Positions 54,178 to 63,093 of a DNA stretch of 64,000 bases are shown in pieces. The stretch covers positions 372,001 through 436,000 of the forward strand of contig NZ_JAJVKV010000006.1 of assembly GCF_024198175.1 (NCBI RefSeq), in the 5' to 3' direction. The DNA comes from Pyxidicoccus xibeiensis. GTDB taxonomy: Bacteria > Myxococcota > Myxococcia > Myxococcales > Myxococcaceae. The first letter of the stretch is position 1; every line of letters begins with the position of its first letter. The notes under the pieces were generated by a model. That model had not been told where the DNA came from. It worked only from the letters and a program-made list of their open reading frames with translations, and did no database searches. Both the position numbers and the translations under genes were made by a program.

Positions 54178-55956
54178 ATGCCCCAAGCCGTCCACTACCG
54201 CGTATCCATGTCCCGGCCGCACTCGCACCTGCTGGAGGTGGAGGTCACCTTCCCGGCGGGGCCCGACGCGCTCGACGCCGTGCTGCCGGTGTGGACGCCC
54301 GGCAGCTACCTGGTGCGCGAGTTCGCCCGGCACGTGCAGGACCTGACGGCCACCGGCGCGGACGGCACGCCGCTGACGGTGCGGCGCGTGGACAAGCGCA
54401 CCTGGCGCGTGAGCACGGCGGGCCGCGCCGCCACCCTGCGCTACCGCGTCTACGCCAACGAGCTGACGGTGCGCACCAGCCACCTGGACGGCACCCACGC
54501 CTACTTCAACGGCGCCTGTGTCTTCCTCTACACGGAGGCCACGCGCGGGCTGGAGCACCACGTCACCGTGGAGGCCCCGAAGGGCTGGCGGACGTTCTGC
54601 GCGCTGGGGCAGCGCGGGGAGGCCTTCGTCGCGAAGGACTACGACGAGCTGGTGGACAGCCCCTTCGAGGTGGGCCCGCACACGCCGCTCACCTTCACCG
54701 CCGCGGGCGTGCCCCATGAAGTCGTCGTCTGGGGCGACAGCGTCCCGGACGCGGAGCGGCTGACGTCGGACCTGGCGCGCATCTGCGAGGCCCAGGCGCG
54801 CGTGTACGGCGGGCTGCCCGTCCCCCGCTACCTCTTCCTGCTGTACCTGACGGACAAGGGCCGCGGCGGGCTGGAGCACCAGGCCAGCACCGCCCTGCTC
54901 TTCCCCCGCGCCGGGCTGTCCAGCACGCGCGGCTGGGAGGACCTGCTCACCCTCGCGGCGCACGAGTACTTCCACCTGTGGAACATCAAGCGGGTGAAGC
55001 CCCGGGCGCTGGTGCCCTTCGACTACTCGCAGGAGAACTACACGTCCCTGCTGTGGGCCTTCGAGGGCTCCACCGCGTACTACGACAACCTCTTCGTGCG
55101 CCGCGCGGGGCTGATGTCCGCGCAGCGCTACCTCACCCGCCTGGGGGAGACGCTCACCGCGCTCCACTCCACCCCGGGGCGCCGGGTGCAGACGCTGGCG
55201 GAGGCGTCGCTCGTCAGCTGGGTGAAGCACTACCGGCCCGACGAGCACTCCCCCGACAGCGCCATCTCCTACTACCTCAAGGGCGAGGTCGTCTCCGCGC
55301 TGCTGGACCTCGAAATCCGCCGCGCCACCGCGGACACGCGCGGCCTGGACGACGTGATGCGCCTGCTCTGGAAGCGCTACGGGGACGGCTCCGGCGTGCC
55401 CGAGGAGGGCGTGGAGGCCGCGGCCAGCGAGGTGGCGGGCACGGACCTGACGCCCTTCTTCGACCGGGCGCTGCGCACCACGGAGGAGCTGGACTACTCC
55501 ATCTTCTCGTACGTGGGCCTGGAGGTGTCCTTCCGCCCGCGCGAGTCCACCGGCGACAAGGGCGGCACGCCGCCGCCCAAGGGCAAGCCCGGTGACGGCC
55601 GCTTCCGGGGCTGGCTGGGGCTCACCACGAAGGGCAGCGCCACGGTGGCCACGGTGGTGGACGGCTCGCCCGCGCAGGAGGCCGGCCTCTACGCCGAGGA
55701 CGACGTGGTGGCGCTGGACGGCTGGAAGGTGGACGGCGCCGGCCTGCTGAGCCGGTGTGAGGACCGGAAGCCCGGCGAGACGGTGCGGGTGACGGTGTTC
55801 CGCCGGGACAGGCTGCTCGAGGTGCCCGTGGTGCTGGGGCCAAAGCCCGCGGATGCCGTCTGGCTCTCCCGGGTGGAGCGGCCCACGGACGCCCAGAAAG
55901 CCGCATTCCAGGCGTGGCTCGGCGCCCCCTGGGACGAGTCCCCCGCCCCGGCATAG
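54178..55956 (+). CDS. M61-family metallopeptidase (glycyl aminopeptidase) with PDZ domain
   Basis: A 592-residue protein. An N-terminal beta domain (1-170) contains 'DAVLPVWTPGSYLVREFARH' typical of M61. The catalytic helix is 'LAAHEYFHLWNIKRVKPRAL' with HEYFH (262-266), and the third zinc ligand is Glu in 'FEGSTAYYDNL' (E296). A C-terminal PDZ domain (about 505-580: 'GWLGLTTKGSATVATVVDGS', 'EDDVVALDGWKV') is the usual M61 companion. No signal peptide is seen, so it is probably cytoplasmic. M61 enzymes remove N-terminal Gly and Ala. The gene lies 27 bases after the methyltransferase and 11 bases before the next gene. Confidence 0.92.
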   Translation: MPQAVHYRVSMSRPHSHLLEVEVTFPAGPDALDAVLPVWTPGSYLVREFARHVQDLTATGADGTPLTVRRVDKRTWRVSTAGRAATLRYRVYANELTVRTSHLDGTHAYFNGACVFLYTEATRGLEHHVTVEAPKGWRTFCALGQRGEAFVAKDYDELVDSPFEVGPHTPLTFTAAGVPHEVVVWGDSVPDAERLTSDLARICEAQARVYGGLPVPRYLFLLYLTDKGRGGLEHQASTALLFPRAGLSSTRGWEDLLTLAAHEYFHLWNIKRVKPRALVPFDYSQENYTSLLWAFEGSTAYYDNLFVRRAGLMSAQRYLTRLGETLTALHSTPGRRVQTLAEASLVSWVKHYRPDEHSPDSAISYYLKGEVVSALLDLEIRRATADTRGLDDVMRLLWKRYGDGSGVPEEGVEAAASEVAGTDLTPFFDRALRTTEELDYSIFSYVGLEVSFRPRESTGDKGGTPPPKGKPGDGRFRGWLGLTTKGSATVATVVDGSPAQEAGLYAEDDVVALDGWKVDGAGLLSRCEDRKPGETVRVTVFRRDRLLEVPVVLGPKPADAVWLSRVERPTDAQKAAFQAWLGAPWDESPAPA

Positions 55957-55967
55957 GCTGGGGGCTG

Positions 55968-57440
55968 ATGAATGCGCTGCCCTTCGACGTCCTCGCCCCC
56001 TCCTCTTCCCCGCCCCGCTGCAAGAAGCACCCGGAGGCGCCCGCCGGGTGGCGCTGCCAGGACTGCGACTCGGCGCTGTGTCCGGACTGCGCGGTGGGAC
56101 GCCGCGCGCAGACGGTGGAGCTGGTGGGGTGTGGCCTCTGTGGAGGCGGCGCCCTGCCCCTGCTCGGGCACCGCAGCCGCGTGCCGCTGGCCTCGAGGCT
56201 GACGCGCGCCTGGCGCTACGTCTTCACCGCCTCCGGGCTCCAGGTGCTGATGGCCGTCAGCCTCAGCCTGGCGCTGCTGGGGTGGATGCTGGAGATGACG
56301 GTCGTCTTCCTGAAGGTGCTGCCCCTGGCGATGTACGGCAGCATGTTCTGGGGCACCTTCTTCACGCTGGTGCGAGACACCTCGCGGGGCCACACGGAGC
56401 TGGAGACGCCGGAGTTCACCGACTTCTTCCGCGACGCCGTCCTCCCCGGGTTCCGCGGCCTGTCGGCGGTCCTGGTGGTCTGGCTTCCCGCGGGCCTCTA
56501 CGGCGTCTTCGCGCGCCCCGGCGGCGGCGCCTTCAACCTGGAGGCGCTTGCCGGCTTCACGGAAGGGGGCTTCTCCACGGCGGTCTGGGCGGACCCGGTG
56601 TTCTGGGTGCTGGTGCTGCTGGGCGTGGTGTGGCTGCCCATGGCGCTGCTGCTCACCGCGGCGGGGCACCCCATCACCTCCGTCCTCAACGTGGTGGGGG
56701 TGGTGCAGCGGGCGCGGCTGCTGGGCCGCGACTACCTGCTGACCTCGGGCGTGCTGGTGGGGCTCGCCGGGCTGCACCTGGCGGCGCACGGCCTCGCGTC
56801 CGGGGTGCGGTGGCTGAACGTGGTCCTCCTCTCCCGCGTGCTGGCGGAGGGCCTCACCCTGGTCGTCCCCTTCACGGCGGCGCACGTGCTGGGGCTGCTG
56901 CTGTACGTCCGGGGCGACGCGCTGGGGTATGGCGTGGCCCGCGACTACCTGGAGCCCGTGCTGGGCGAGACGAAGCCCCGCCGGGCCGCCCCGCCCATGA
57001 GCGGCGCAGCGCCCCTCCCCGAGGACGGGGCGGCGCCGGTGGTGGTGGAGAACGCCACGCAGAAGGCCGCCAGCGAGGGGCTGGCCGCGCTGGCCACGGC
57101 CGTGGACGCGCGAGACGTGCCCCAGGCAATGGCCTTGTATTCGACGTTGCGGGCCATTCCGAAGGTGCGTGTCCCTCCGGCGCACCACCTGTTCATCGGA
57201 CAGGCCGCGGCCGTGGAAGGAAACTTCCCACTGGCGGTACAGGCGTTGGAAAGCGCGGCAGATGTGGCGCCAGATGACCCCACCGCCCCCCGCGCGTTGG
57301 TACTTCTGGCGCGTGTGTTGGGCGAGCGGATGCAGGACGCGGCGCGCGCGGAGGAGGTCTACCGCTACGTGCTGCACCGCTATCCGGACTCGAGCGCGGC
57401 CCGCTTCGCACGCGAGCGTGTGACGCCGTCCTCCGACTGA
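55968..57440 (+). CDS. Membrane protein with N-terminal B-box zinc finger and C-terminal TPR-like region
   Basis: A 490-residue protein from the ATG at 55968. The N-terminus 'RCKKHPEAPAGWRCQDCDSA' continuing LCPDC is a B-box-type zinc finger (C-x2-H...C-x2-C...C-x2-C), with a second C-x2-C (GCGLCGG). About six hydrophobic segments occupy residues 80-325. A soluble tail (340-490) contains TPR-like helices 'HLFIGQAAAVEGNFPLAVQA' and 'RYVLHRYPDSSAARFARERV'. Myxobacteria have many such B-box/membrane proteins of unknown role. Follows the M61 gene by 11 bases, so likely in one operon with it. Confidence 0.75.
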   Translation: MNALPFDVLAPSSSPPRCKKHPEAPAGWRCQDCDSALCPDCAVGRRAQTVELVGCGLCGGGALPLLGHRSRVPLASRLTRAWRYVFTASGLQVLMAVSLSLALLGWMLEMTVVFLKVLPLAMYGSMFWGTFFTLVRDTSRGHTELETPEFTDFFRDAVLPGFRGLSAVLVVWLPAGLYGVFARPGGGAFNLEALAGFTEGGFSTAVWADPVFWVLVLLGVVWLPMALLLTAAGHPITSVLNVVGVVQRARLLGRDYLLTSGVLVGLAGLHLAAHGLASGVRWLNVVLLSRVLAEGLTLVVPFTAAHVLGLLLYVRGDALGYGVARDYLEPVLGETKPRRAAPPMSGAAPLPEDGAAPVVVENATQKAASEGLAALATAVDARDVPQAMALYSTLRAIPKVRVPPAHHLFIGQAAAVEGNFPLAVQALESAADVAPDDPTAPRALVLLARVLGERMQDAARAEEVYRYVLHRYPDSSAARFARERVTPSSD

Positions 57441-57484
57441 CAGTCGCGTTGCCGCGAGCCCGTGTCAGCACCACCTTGCAGCCC

Positions 57485-57868
57485 ATGGTTCGGGTTCGTG
57501 GATTCTCCTGGTTGCTCGGTCTCGCACTCCTCGGTGCGTGCGACGATGCGCCGCGCGTGGAGCGTGGCGGTGATGACTGCCAGGCGGAGCTGGTGGCGTT
57601 GAGGGTGGAGGTGGTGACGGCGGACGGCGCCCGCGTGAGTGGCGCCACCGTGACGGCCACCAATGTGACGTCGAACGTGAGCATCACCGGGGTGACGGAT
57701 GAGCAGGGCGTGAGCACCGCCGTCAACGAGTCGCTCGCGCCCAGCCCGGTGCGCGTGGTGGCCCAGGCGGGCTCCAAGGTCTCCTCCGCCGAGCGCGTCG
57801 AGTGGACGTGTGACAGCTGCAACTGCGTACCGGAACCCGGCATCCTGACGCTGCGGCTCAACCCGTAG
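57485..57868 (+). CDS. Small lipoprotein with carboxypeptidase-regulatory-like (Ig) fold
   Basis: A 127-residue protein from the ATG at 57485. 'VRGFSWLLGLALLGAC' is a lipoprotein signal with lipobox LGAC. The mature part has 'LRVEVVTADGARVSGATVTA' and 'GVTDEQGVSTAVNESL', the repeating pattern of a CarboxypepD_reg/Ig-like fold, and four Cys in the last 30 residues (WTCDSCNCVPE) that likely pair or bind metal. Function unknown; likely a surface or periplasmic accessory protein. Confidence 0.7.
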   Translation: MVRVRGFSWLLGLALLGACDDAPRVERGGDDCQAELVALRVEVVTADGARVSGATVTATNVTSNVSITGVTDEQGVSTAVNESLAPSPVRVVAQAGSKVSSAERVEWTCDSCNCVPEPGILTLRLNP

Positions 57869-58110
57869 CGCGTGGGAGCAGGACCGCGGCGTCCCCACAC
57901 CGGACGCCATGGCCTTCTTGGCGGCCCGGTACCAGGGTGGTTGTGTCAGCCCCTCCGCCTGGGGTACCTCTGTCGCCGTGCGTCATGCCTGCCTGCCCTC
58001 CGGCCCTCCGGCCTCCTGCGCCTCCAGGGCGTCCCGCCAGCCGGGCGTCCCCGCGCATGCGGCGCGAGGGACGTGTCACGGCGGCCGCAGGGTTCCCTCT
58101 CCACGAGGTC

Positions 58111-58134
58111 ACTTCGGAGCGCTACCTCCGAGGT
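58111..58134 (+). promoter_or_regulatory. Hairpin or dyad just upstream of the RNase HII gene
   Basis: ACTTCGGAG (58111-58119) and CTCCGAGGT (58126-58134) are inverted arms with one mismatch and a CGCTAC spacer, ending 16 bases before the rnhB ATG. It could be a 5'-leader hairpin or operator; no regulator is evident. Confidence 0.3.
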
Positions 58135-58150
58135 AGGCCAGGTCACCGCC

Positions 58151-59041
58151 ATGTCCGCAGACACCGTGGAACAGCTTCTTCTCTGCGCGCTCTCCGAGCT
58201 GACGGAGCGCTTCGTCACCCGCTCGCAGCCCGTGCCGGCCGGGCTGCTGGAGGCCCTGGATGGGGACTCGCGCAGAGGGGCGCGTGAGCTTGCCCGGCGC
58301 ATCCGGGGCCGGCAGGAGCGCAACCGCTCCGAGGGCCAGCGCCTGCGCCACCTGCTGCGCTTCGAGGTGGAGCTGTGGGAGCAGGGCCTGACGCACGTGG
58401 CGGGCGTGGACGAGGCGGGCATGGCGCCGCTGGCCGGGCCGGTGGTGGCGGCCGCGGCCGTGCTGCCGAAGGGCTACCGCCTCAAGGGCCTGGACGACTC
58501 CAAGAAGATCCTCGACGCGGAGAAGCGCGAGGAGCTGGCCGTGGCCATCAAGCGGGACGCGGTGGCCTGGGCCGTGGGGCGGGCGGAGGTGGAGGAGATC
58601 GACCGCATCAACATCTACCACGCGGGCCTGCTGGCGATGCGCCGCGCGGTCGAGGGGCTGGGGCTGAAGCCGGACTTCGTGCTGGTGGACGCGCGGAAGA
58701 TTCCGGAGTGCCCCGCGCCCCAGCGCGGCATCATCAAGGGGGACACGCTCTCCATGAGCATCGCCGCGGCCTCCGTCATCGCGAAGACGACGCGGGACAG
58801 GCTGATGGCGGAGCTGGACGCGCAGTACCCGGGCTACGGGCTGGCGGCCCACAAGGGCTACCCGACGCCGCAGCACGTGCAGGCGCTGAAGGAGAAGGGC
58901 GTGCTGCCCATCCACCGGCGCAGCTTCGCGCCGGTGCGTGAGGCGCTGGGCCTGCCGGGGCCGGAAGCGGCCGCCGCGCCTTCCTCCATGCAGGTGGAGC
59001 TGTTCCCCGCTATGCCTTCCGTGAAGACGAAGGAACCGTGA
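58151..59041 (+). CDS. rnhB: Ribonuclease HII with altered GRG motif
   Basis: A 296-residue protein, longer than typical 200-residue RNase HII because of an 80-residue helical N-terminal extension. The catalytic D-E pair is present as '[20 protein letters not shown]' (D87, E88). The family consensus here is DEAGRGPLAG; Arg and Gly are replaced by Met and Ala at 91-92. '[16 protein letters not shown]', 'VDARKIPEC' (D180), '[20 protein letters not shown]' and '[19 protein letters not shown]' (Tyr motif) match the family. The missing GRG residues normally contact the RNA-DNA junction; ribonucleotide excision may be altered. Overlaps the next gene (GTGA). Confidence 0.85.
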   Translation: MSADTVEQLLLCALSELTERFVTRSQPVPAGLLEALDGDSRRGARELARRIRGRQERNRSEGQRLRHLLRFEVELWEQGLTHVAGVDEAGMAPLAGPVVAAAAVLPKGYRLKGLDDSKKILDAEKREELAVAIKRDAVAWAVGRAEVEEIDRINIYHAGLLAMRRAVEGLGLKPDFVLVDARKIPECPAPQRGIIKGDTLSMSIAAASVIAKTTRDRLMAELDAQYPGYGLAAHKGYPTPQHVQALKEKGVLPIHRRSFAPVREALGLPGPEAAAAPSSMQVELFPAMPSVKTKEP

Positions 59042-59673
59042 GCTCCGACCAGGAAATCGACACATGGATGGCCGCGCGGGGCATCACCCTGCCTGACTCC
59101 CGCACGCGCGCTCGCGCGGTGCTGGAGGAGGCGGGGCTGACCCGGGCCGGCAAGCAGCGCATGAGCGAGCCCAAGCTGCTCAAGGCGGCCGAGGTGCTGG
59201 ACGGCCGCTTCTTCCCGGTGTGTGCGGACGGGGCGTGTCTCAAGGTCGCCCAGGCGAGCGGCCGCGAGCCGCTCCAGGTGGAGCCCCGGAGCCACTGTGC
59301 GCGGTGCGGCGGCTCGGCCAACCGGCGCGCGGAGGTGGCCTTCGTGGAGAGCTGCCGTCGCCACGGCGTGCGCCGGGTGGTGGTGGTGGGCGGCTCGCCC
59401 GCCGTCCGCGAGGAGCTGGACTCGAAGCTGGGCAACGAAATCGACCTGCGCATGGTGGACGGCACCGAGCGGCGCACGTCGGACCGGGCGCGGAGTGACT
59501 TGGACTGGGCGGACCTGGTGCTGGTGTGGGGCGCCACGGAGCTGCACCACAAGGTGAGCGGGCACTACACGCACGGCGGGCCGGCCTACAGCCACAAGGT
59601 CGTGCACGTGGTGCGCCGGGGCGTGGCCGCGCTGCTGGAAGAGGCGATGACCCACCTGGAGCGTTCGCGCTGA
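59038..59673 (+). CDS. DUF2325-like protein, function unknown
   Basis: A 211-residue protein starting at GTG 59038, overlapping the RNase HII stop (TGA at 59039) by four bases. The C-terminal 110 residues, '[20 protein letters not shown]', '[12 protein letters not shown]' and '[20 protein letters not shown]', show a Rossmann-like VVVVGG start with 'aDLV...' and a later His, the pattern of the DUF2325 family. A C-x2-C (HCARCGG) is at about residue 83. It is probably translated with RNase HII. I do not know the function. Confidence 0.6.
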   Translation: MSSDQEIDTWMAARGITLPDSRTRARAVLEEAGLTRAGKQRMSEPKLLKAAEVLDGRFFPVCADGACLKVAQASGREPLQVEPRSHCARCGGSANRRAEVAFVESCRRHGVRRVVVVGGSPAVREELDSKLGNEIDLRMVDGTERRTSDRARSDLDWADLVLVWGATELHHKVSGHYTHGGPAYSHKVVHVVRRGVAALLEEAMTHLERSR

Positions 59674-59739
59674 GCGGCGCGGCGGGGACACGCACACCGT
59701 CCTTGCCTGGCGTCATGCCCCCGGACACGCTCACGCGCC

Positions 59740-60381
59740 ATGAAGACCGAGCTCATCCTCCTCCGTCACGGTGAGACGGAGTGGAACTCCCAGAACCGCC
59801 TGCAGGGGCACCGGGACAGTCCGCTCAACGCCGAGGGCCAGCGCCAGGCGGACGCGCTCGCGGCGCGGCTGGCATCGACGGCCGCCCGTGCGCCCTTCCA
59901 GGCCCTGTACTGCAGTGACCTGGGCCGGGCCGTGGAGACGGCGCGGCGCATCGCCTCGCGCACGGGCCACGCCGTCACCCAGGACGCGCGGCTGCGCGAG
60001 CGGGGCCTGGGCATCATGGAAGGGCTGACGCGCGAGGAGGCCCGCGAGCGCCACCCGGACGTCTTCGCGGAGTACTCGGCGGGCGCGCCGGACTACGTCG
60101 TCCCCGGGGGCGAGAGCACGTCCCAGCGGCTCCGGCATGCGGTGGAGTGCCTGGAGGAGCTGGGCGCGCGCCATGCCGGAGCGCGCATCGTGGTCGTCAC
60201 GCACGGCGGCGTCCTCAGCCTGCTGTTCCGCCACAGCCTGGGGATTCCCACCGCCGCCCCGCGCACCTTCTCCGTGCTCAACGCGGGGTGGAACCAGTTC
60301 GACTACCACGACGGGGCGTTCCGGCTCGTCACCTGGGGCGACGTCACCCACCTGCACGCCGACAGCCGCGACGACACCTGA
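59740..60381 (+). CDS. Histidine phosphatase (phosphoglycerate-mutase-like)
   Basis: A 213-residue protein. The N-terminal phosphohistidine loop is 'LILLRHGETEWNSQNRLQGH' (RHG), '[20 protein letters not shown]' holds the second Arg, 'LRERGLGIMEGLTREEARER' the acidic proton donor, and 'RIVVVTHGGVLSLLF' the second catalytic His. The sequence is of the GpmB/CobC/PhoE branch, so phosphatase activity on a small molecule is more likely than glycolytic mutase activity. Reads with the upstream genes; 66-base gap. Confidence 0.9.
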   Translation: MKTELILLRHGETEWNSQNRLQGHRDSPLNAEGQRQADALAARLASTAARAPFQALYCSDLGRAVETARRIASRTGHAVTQDARLRERGLGIMEGLTREEARERHPDVFAEYSAGAPDYVVPGGESTSQRLRHAVECLEELGARHAGARIVVVTHGGVLSLLFRHSLGIPTAAPRTFSVLNAGWNQFDYHDGAFRLVTWGDVTHLHADSRDDT

Positions 60382-60397
60382 GCGGCGGGGTCCTGCC

Positions 60398-61255
60398 CTA
60401 CGAGCTGGCGACCGCGGTCCTGCGCGAGCAGAGGGCCGCCAGCGCGCACCACCCCAACACGGGACCGGCGCCCGCCCCCATCACCGGAACCGGGAAGTTC
60501 CCGAAGAACGTCACCGCGATGGTCGCACAGAAGTAGAGGGCAAGGCTCAGGGCCAGCCCCGCGCTCGCGCCTCCGGAGCGCCTGACGGCAGGCCCCATCG
60601 GAGCGAGCAGCAGCAGGCCCGCGACGACGGCAGCCGCCGCCCACGCAAAACCACGGGAGAGCGCCAGCACGAGGATGCGCTCCACGTGCTCGACGGGGGG
60701 GAGTGGATCGACCCGCAGCCAGGTGTACGCGGCGAGGCCCACGACGGTCAGCCCCACGGCGACGCGGGCCCACCCTCGCAGCACCGTGCCGGTGGCGAGC
60801 ATGGCCAGCGCCCCCACCGCGAGCGCGGTGGCCTGCCCCGCGTCCGGCTGCGCCACGTGAAGCAGCTGCGCGCCGAGCACGAGCCCCACGGCCATTCCAC
60901 GCGCCTTCGCGCTCGAAGCTCCCAGCCCCGCGAGAATCCACGGCAGGAAGCTCGCGGACGCATTCAGCCGCAGGGGCCCGAGCCGAATCCAGCGGTGCAC
61001 GCCCTCGATGCCCGCGAACCCCAGCGTCGCCACCAGCGCGAGGAAGGCGGCGGCGCCCAGCCAGGGCAGCGCGCGCTCCTGCGTGGCCGGAGCCAGGCGC
61101 AAGCAGGCGAAGAGGCCCAGTCCCCCCAGCAGCAGGCCCAGGAGGTTGGGGAGGAATGCCATCAGGGGGACGTGGCTCGCACCCGCCACGGCGGCCCCGA
61201 GCAGGATGGCCGGAAGCGGCGCGACGAGGAGCCACACGTGACGGGCAGGAGCCAT
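60398..61255 (-). CDS. Polytopic membrane protein of unknown function
   Basis: A 285-residue protein from the ATG at 61255 (AGGAG 8 bases upstream) with about eight or nine predicted membrane helices. The segment 'GIEGVHRWIRLGPLRLNASA' resembles the G-x-x-R-W-I-x-L-G stretch of FtsW/RodA, but the usual following P-S-E is absent and the length (285 against about 380) is short. I treat it as a distant relative or chance similarity. The C-terminal helix is 'LALYFCATIAVTFFGNFPVP'. Function unknown. Confidence 0.6.
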   Translation of the reverse strand: MAPARHVWLLVAPLPAILLGAAVAGASHVPLMAFLPNLLGLLLGGLGLFACLRLAPATQERALPWLGAAAFLALVATLGFAGIEGVHRWIRLGPLRLNASASFLPWILAGLGASSAKARGMAVGLVLGAQLLHVAQPDAGQATALAVGALAMLATGTVLRGWARVAVGLTVVGLAAYTWLRVDPLPPVEHVERILVLALSRGFAWAAAAVVAGLLLLAPMGPAVRRSGGASAGLALSLALYFCATIAVTFFGNFPVPVMGAGAGPVLGWCALAALCSRRTAVASS

Positions 61256-61344
61256 GGGCCGCGCTCCTACCACGTGGGCCAGTCCTGGACCGACGGGAAG
61301 CTCGCGCCGTGAGCCGGCGCGGGCCTGCCTCGACTACCCGGCCA

Positions 61345-62697
61345 TCACAGCTCGGCCAGGGGCCGGTCCTCGCGGAGCGCCGCGCGGGCGGAGCGGCCCT
61401 GGGTCTTCACCAGCCGGCGGGCCTCCTCGATGGCGCCGGCCACCACCTCGGCCGCCTGACGCGCCTGCTCCGGCGTGTGGGCCGCCATCACCTGCATGCG
61501 GAAGCGAGTCTCGCGCAGGCGCACCGCCGGGTACTCCACCAGGTTGGTGAACACGCCGCGCTCGAAGACGAACTTCGCGGCCAGGCGGGCCACCTTCGGG
61601 TCGCCCACCGGCACGGGCACCACGTTGGAGACGTCACCCAGGCACTCGATGCCGCGCTCGGCGAAGGCGCCGCGCAGCGCGGTGCTGTTCTCCCGCGCCT
61701 TCGTGCGCAGCGCCTCACCCTCCTCCGAGCGGACGATGCGCAGCGACTCCAGCACCACCGCGGCCTGCGTGGGCAGCAGCGCGTTGGAGAAGATGTGCGG
61801 CCCGCCCATGACGCGCACGTACTGGCGCACCGCCGGCGAGTTCGTGGCCATGAAGCCGCCGTTGGAAGCGAACGTCTTCGAGAAGGCCCCCACCACCAGG
61901 TCCACCTTCCCCAGCATCTCCTGCGCGCCCAGGCTGCCCGTGCCCTTCGGCCCCGTCGCGCCCAGGTCGTGGGCCACGTCCACCAGCAGCGTGGCGCCGT
62001 ACTCGCGGCAGATGCCCTGCAGTTCCTCGATGCGCGGCACGTCCGAGTCCATGGAGAACAGGCCCTCGGTGACGACGAGCACGCCGTTCTTCGTGTCGCG
62101 GGCGCGAATCTCCTGCAGCTTGCGGCGCATGGCCCGGTTGCTCAGGTGCGGCACGCGGCTGACGTTCTGCGTGGCCGCGGCGGCCCCCTGCTGCAGGCAC
62201 TGGTGCGACAGCGCGTCCAGCACCACGTGGTCCCCCGGACGCACCAGCCCGACGATGGTGCCGAACCCCGCGCCCCAGCCCGTGGAGAACAGCGCCACGT
62301 GCTCCATCTGCAGGTGCTCCGCGATGGCCTTCTCCAGCATCAGCGACGGCGTCGTGTTTCCCCCCAGCATCGCCGAGCCCGCGCTGTGCAACCCGTACTG
62401 CTCGATGGAGCGGTGGGCCGTCGCGATGACCTCCGGGTGCGTGGACAGCGACAGGTAGTCCTGCGAGCCGAAGTTCAGTCCCAGCCGCGCCTGCCCCGTC
62501 TCGCTGCGCACGCCACACTCCGCGTTGGGCGCCGCCTCCAGGCTCCGCGAGTACGGCCACAGCCCCGTCTGCCGCCGCGCCTCCTGCCACTCGAAGAACT
62601 CCTCCGTGCGCGCCAGCAGGTCCGGCCCCGTGGGCTGCGCGTAGTTGGAGATGAAGTGGGTGAAGAGAGGTGATTCGAGCTGATCACGGAGATCCAT
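61345..62697 (-). CDS. Alpha-oxoamine synthase family (PLP-dependent) aminoacyl condensing enzyme
   Basis: A 450-residue protein from the ATG at 62697. Other in-frame starts are 62706 and 62766; the latter overlaps the predicted -10 box. Motifs of the KBL/AONS/ALAS/serine palmitoyltransferase family: 'LNFGSQDYLSLSTHPEVIAT', 'GLHSAGSAMLGGNTTPSLML', 'VLDALSHQCLQQG', 'VTEGLFSMDSDVPRIEELQ', 'LLVDVAHDLGATGPKGTG' and the PLP Lys in 'VVGAFSKTFASNGGF'. It condenses an acyl-CoA or acyl-ACP with a small amino acid. Candidates are serine palmitoyltransferase or 2-amino-3-oxobutyrate CoA ligase; the sequence alone does not decide. Downstream of a clear TTGACA promoter. Confidence 0.85.
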   Translation of the reverse strand: MDLRDQLESPLFTHFISNYAQPTGPDLLARTEEFFEWQEARRQTGLWPYSRSLEAAPNAECGVRSETGQARLGLNFGSQDYLSLSTHPEVIATAHRSIEQYGLHSAGSAMLGGNTTPSLMLEKAIAEHLQMEHVALFSTGWGAGFGTIVGLVRPGDHVVLDALSHQCLQQGAAAATQNVSRVPHLSNRAMRRKLQEIRARDTKNGVLVVTEGLFSMDSDVPRIEELQGICREYGATLLVDVAHDLGATGPKGTGSLGAQEMLGKVDLVVGAFSKTFASNGGFMATNSPAVRQYVRVMGGPHIFSNALLPTQAAVVLESLRIVRSEEGEALRTKARENSTALRGAFAERGIECLGDVSNVVPVPVGDPKVARLAAKFVFERGVFTNLVEYPAVRLRETRFRMQVMAAHTPEQARQAAEVVAGAIEEARRLVKTQGRSARAALREDRPLAEL

Positions 62698-62766
62698 GAA
62701 GCACATCCGGGGGGTAGGGGGGACGCTGGGGGAGGAGGCGGGCGCTCGGGGGGCGAGCAGCACCAT

Positions 62767-62795
62767 TTAATGCCCTTGCATCTTTCCAGTGTCAA
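62767..62795 (-). promoter_or_regulatory. Sigma-70-like promoter of the oxoamine synthase gene
   Basis: Read leftward, TTGACA (62795-62790) is followed after 17 bases by CATTAA (62772-62767), with an alternative TTAAAT two bases further. Transcription would begin near 62760 and run into the gene beginning at 62697, leaving a C-rich 5' leader of about 60 bases. Confidence 0.55.
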
Positions 62796-63055
62796 CCGGC
62801 CTACCCTGACTGCCGGGCTGTATTCGTTTGTTCAGACTCAACTGGATGTACCGCCCAGAGGGAAAACCTGCGCTTGCCTGCTACTCAAGGAAGCGACCAG
62901 AGGCTTGCCTGCTGTTCAGTCTTCACCGGCACTCCAGGAGTCTGGGGACGTGTGGAAATGAACGAAAGACACCGCTCCCGGAGGCGAGGTGCGCTCGGGC
63001 CGGGGCGGTTTAGAGAGAAGGGCCGGCGGAGGCAAGAGCCGAATGCGGACTCCTG

Positions 63056-63077
63056 CCCCCGGGTCCCTGTCCGGGGG
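63056..63077 (-). terminator. Hairpin downstream of acs
   Basis: CCCCCGG (63056-63062) and CCGGGGG (63071-63077) form a 7-base-pair stem with loop GTCCCTGT, 17 bases beyond the acs stop in its direction. There is no T-tract, so this is only a weak terminator candidate. Confidence 0.4.
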
Positions 63078-63093
63078 TGCGAGGGATTGCCCA

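Larger units (their letters stand above)
62698..63093. other. 396-base intergenic region between the oxoamine synthase and acs genes
   Basis: Apart from the promoter at 62767-62795 and the hairpin at 63056-63077 I see no gene. The part from 62767 to 62960 has lower G+C than the rest of the window. Short open frames here lack ribosome-binding sites and codon bias. Confidence 0.4.

Noticed and set aside
50350-55248. A 1632-codon open frame on the minus strand
   Set aside because: It is antisense to several convincing plus-strand genes and its translation is His/Arg/Gly/Val-rich without domains. This is a typical shadow frame in 70% G+C DNA. The same applies to long frames at 2947-5040 (+), 9411-11993 (+), 19455-21068 (+), 35679-38477 (-) and 45877-48642 (-).
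62698-62766. ATG at 62766 as start of the oxoamine synthase
   Set aside because: It has an AAGGGC box upstream but lies at the -10 element of the TTGACA promoter, and the added residues are Pro/Ala-rich and unlike the family.
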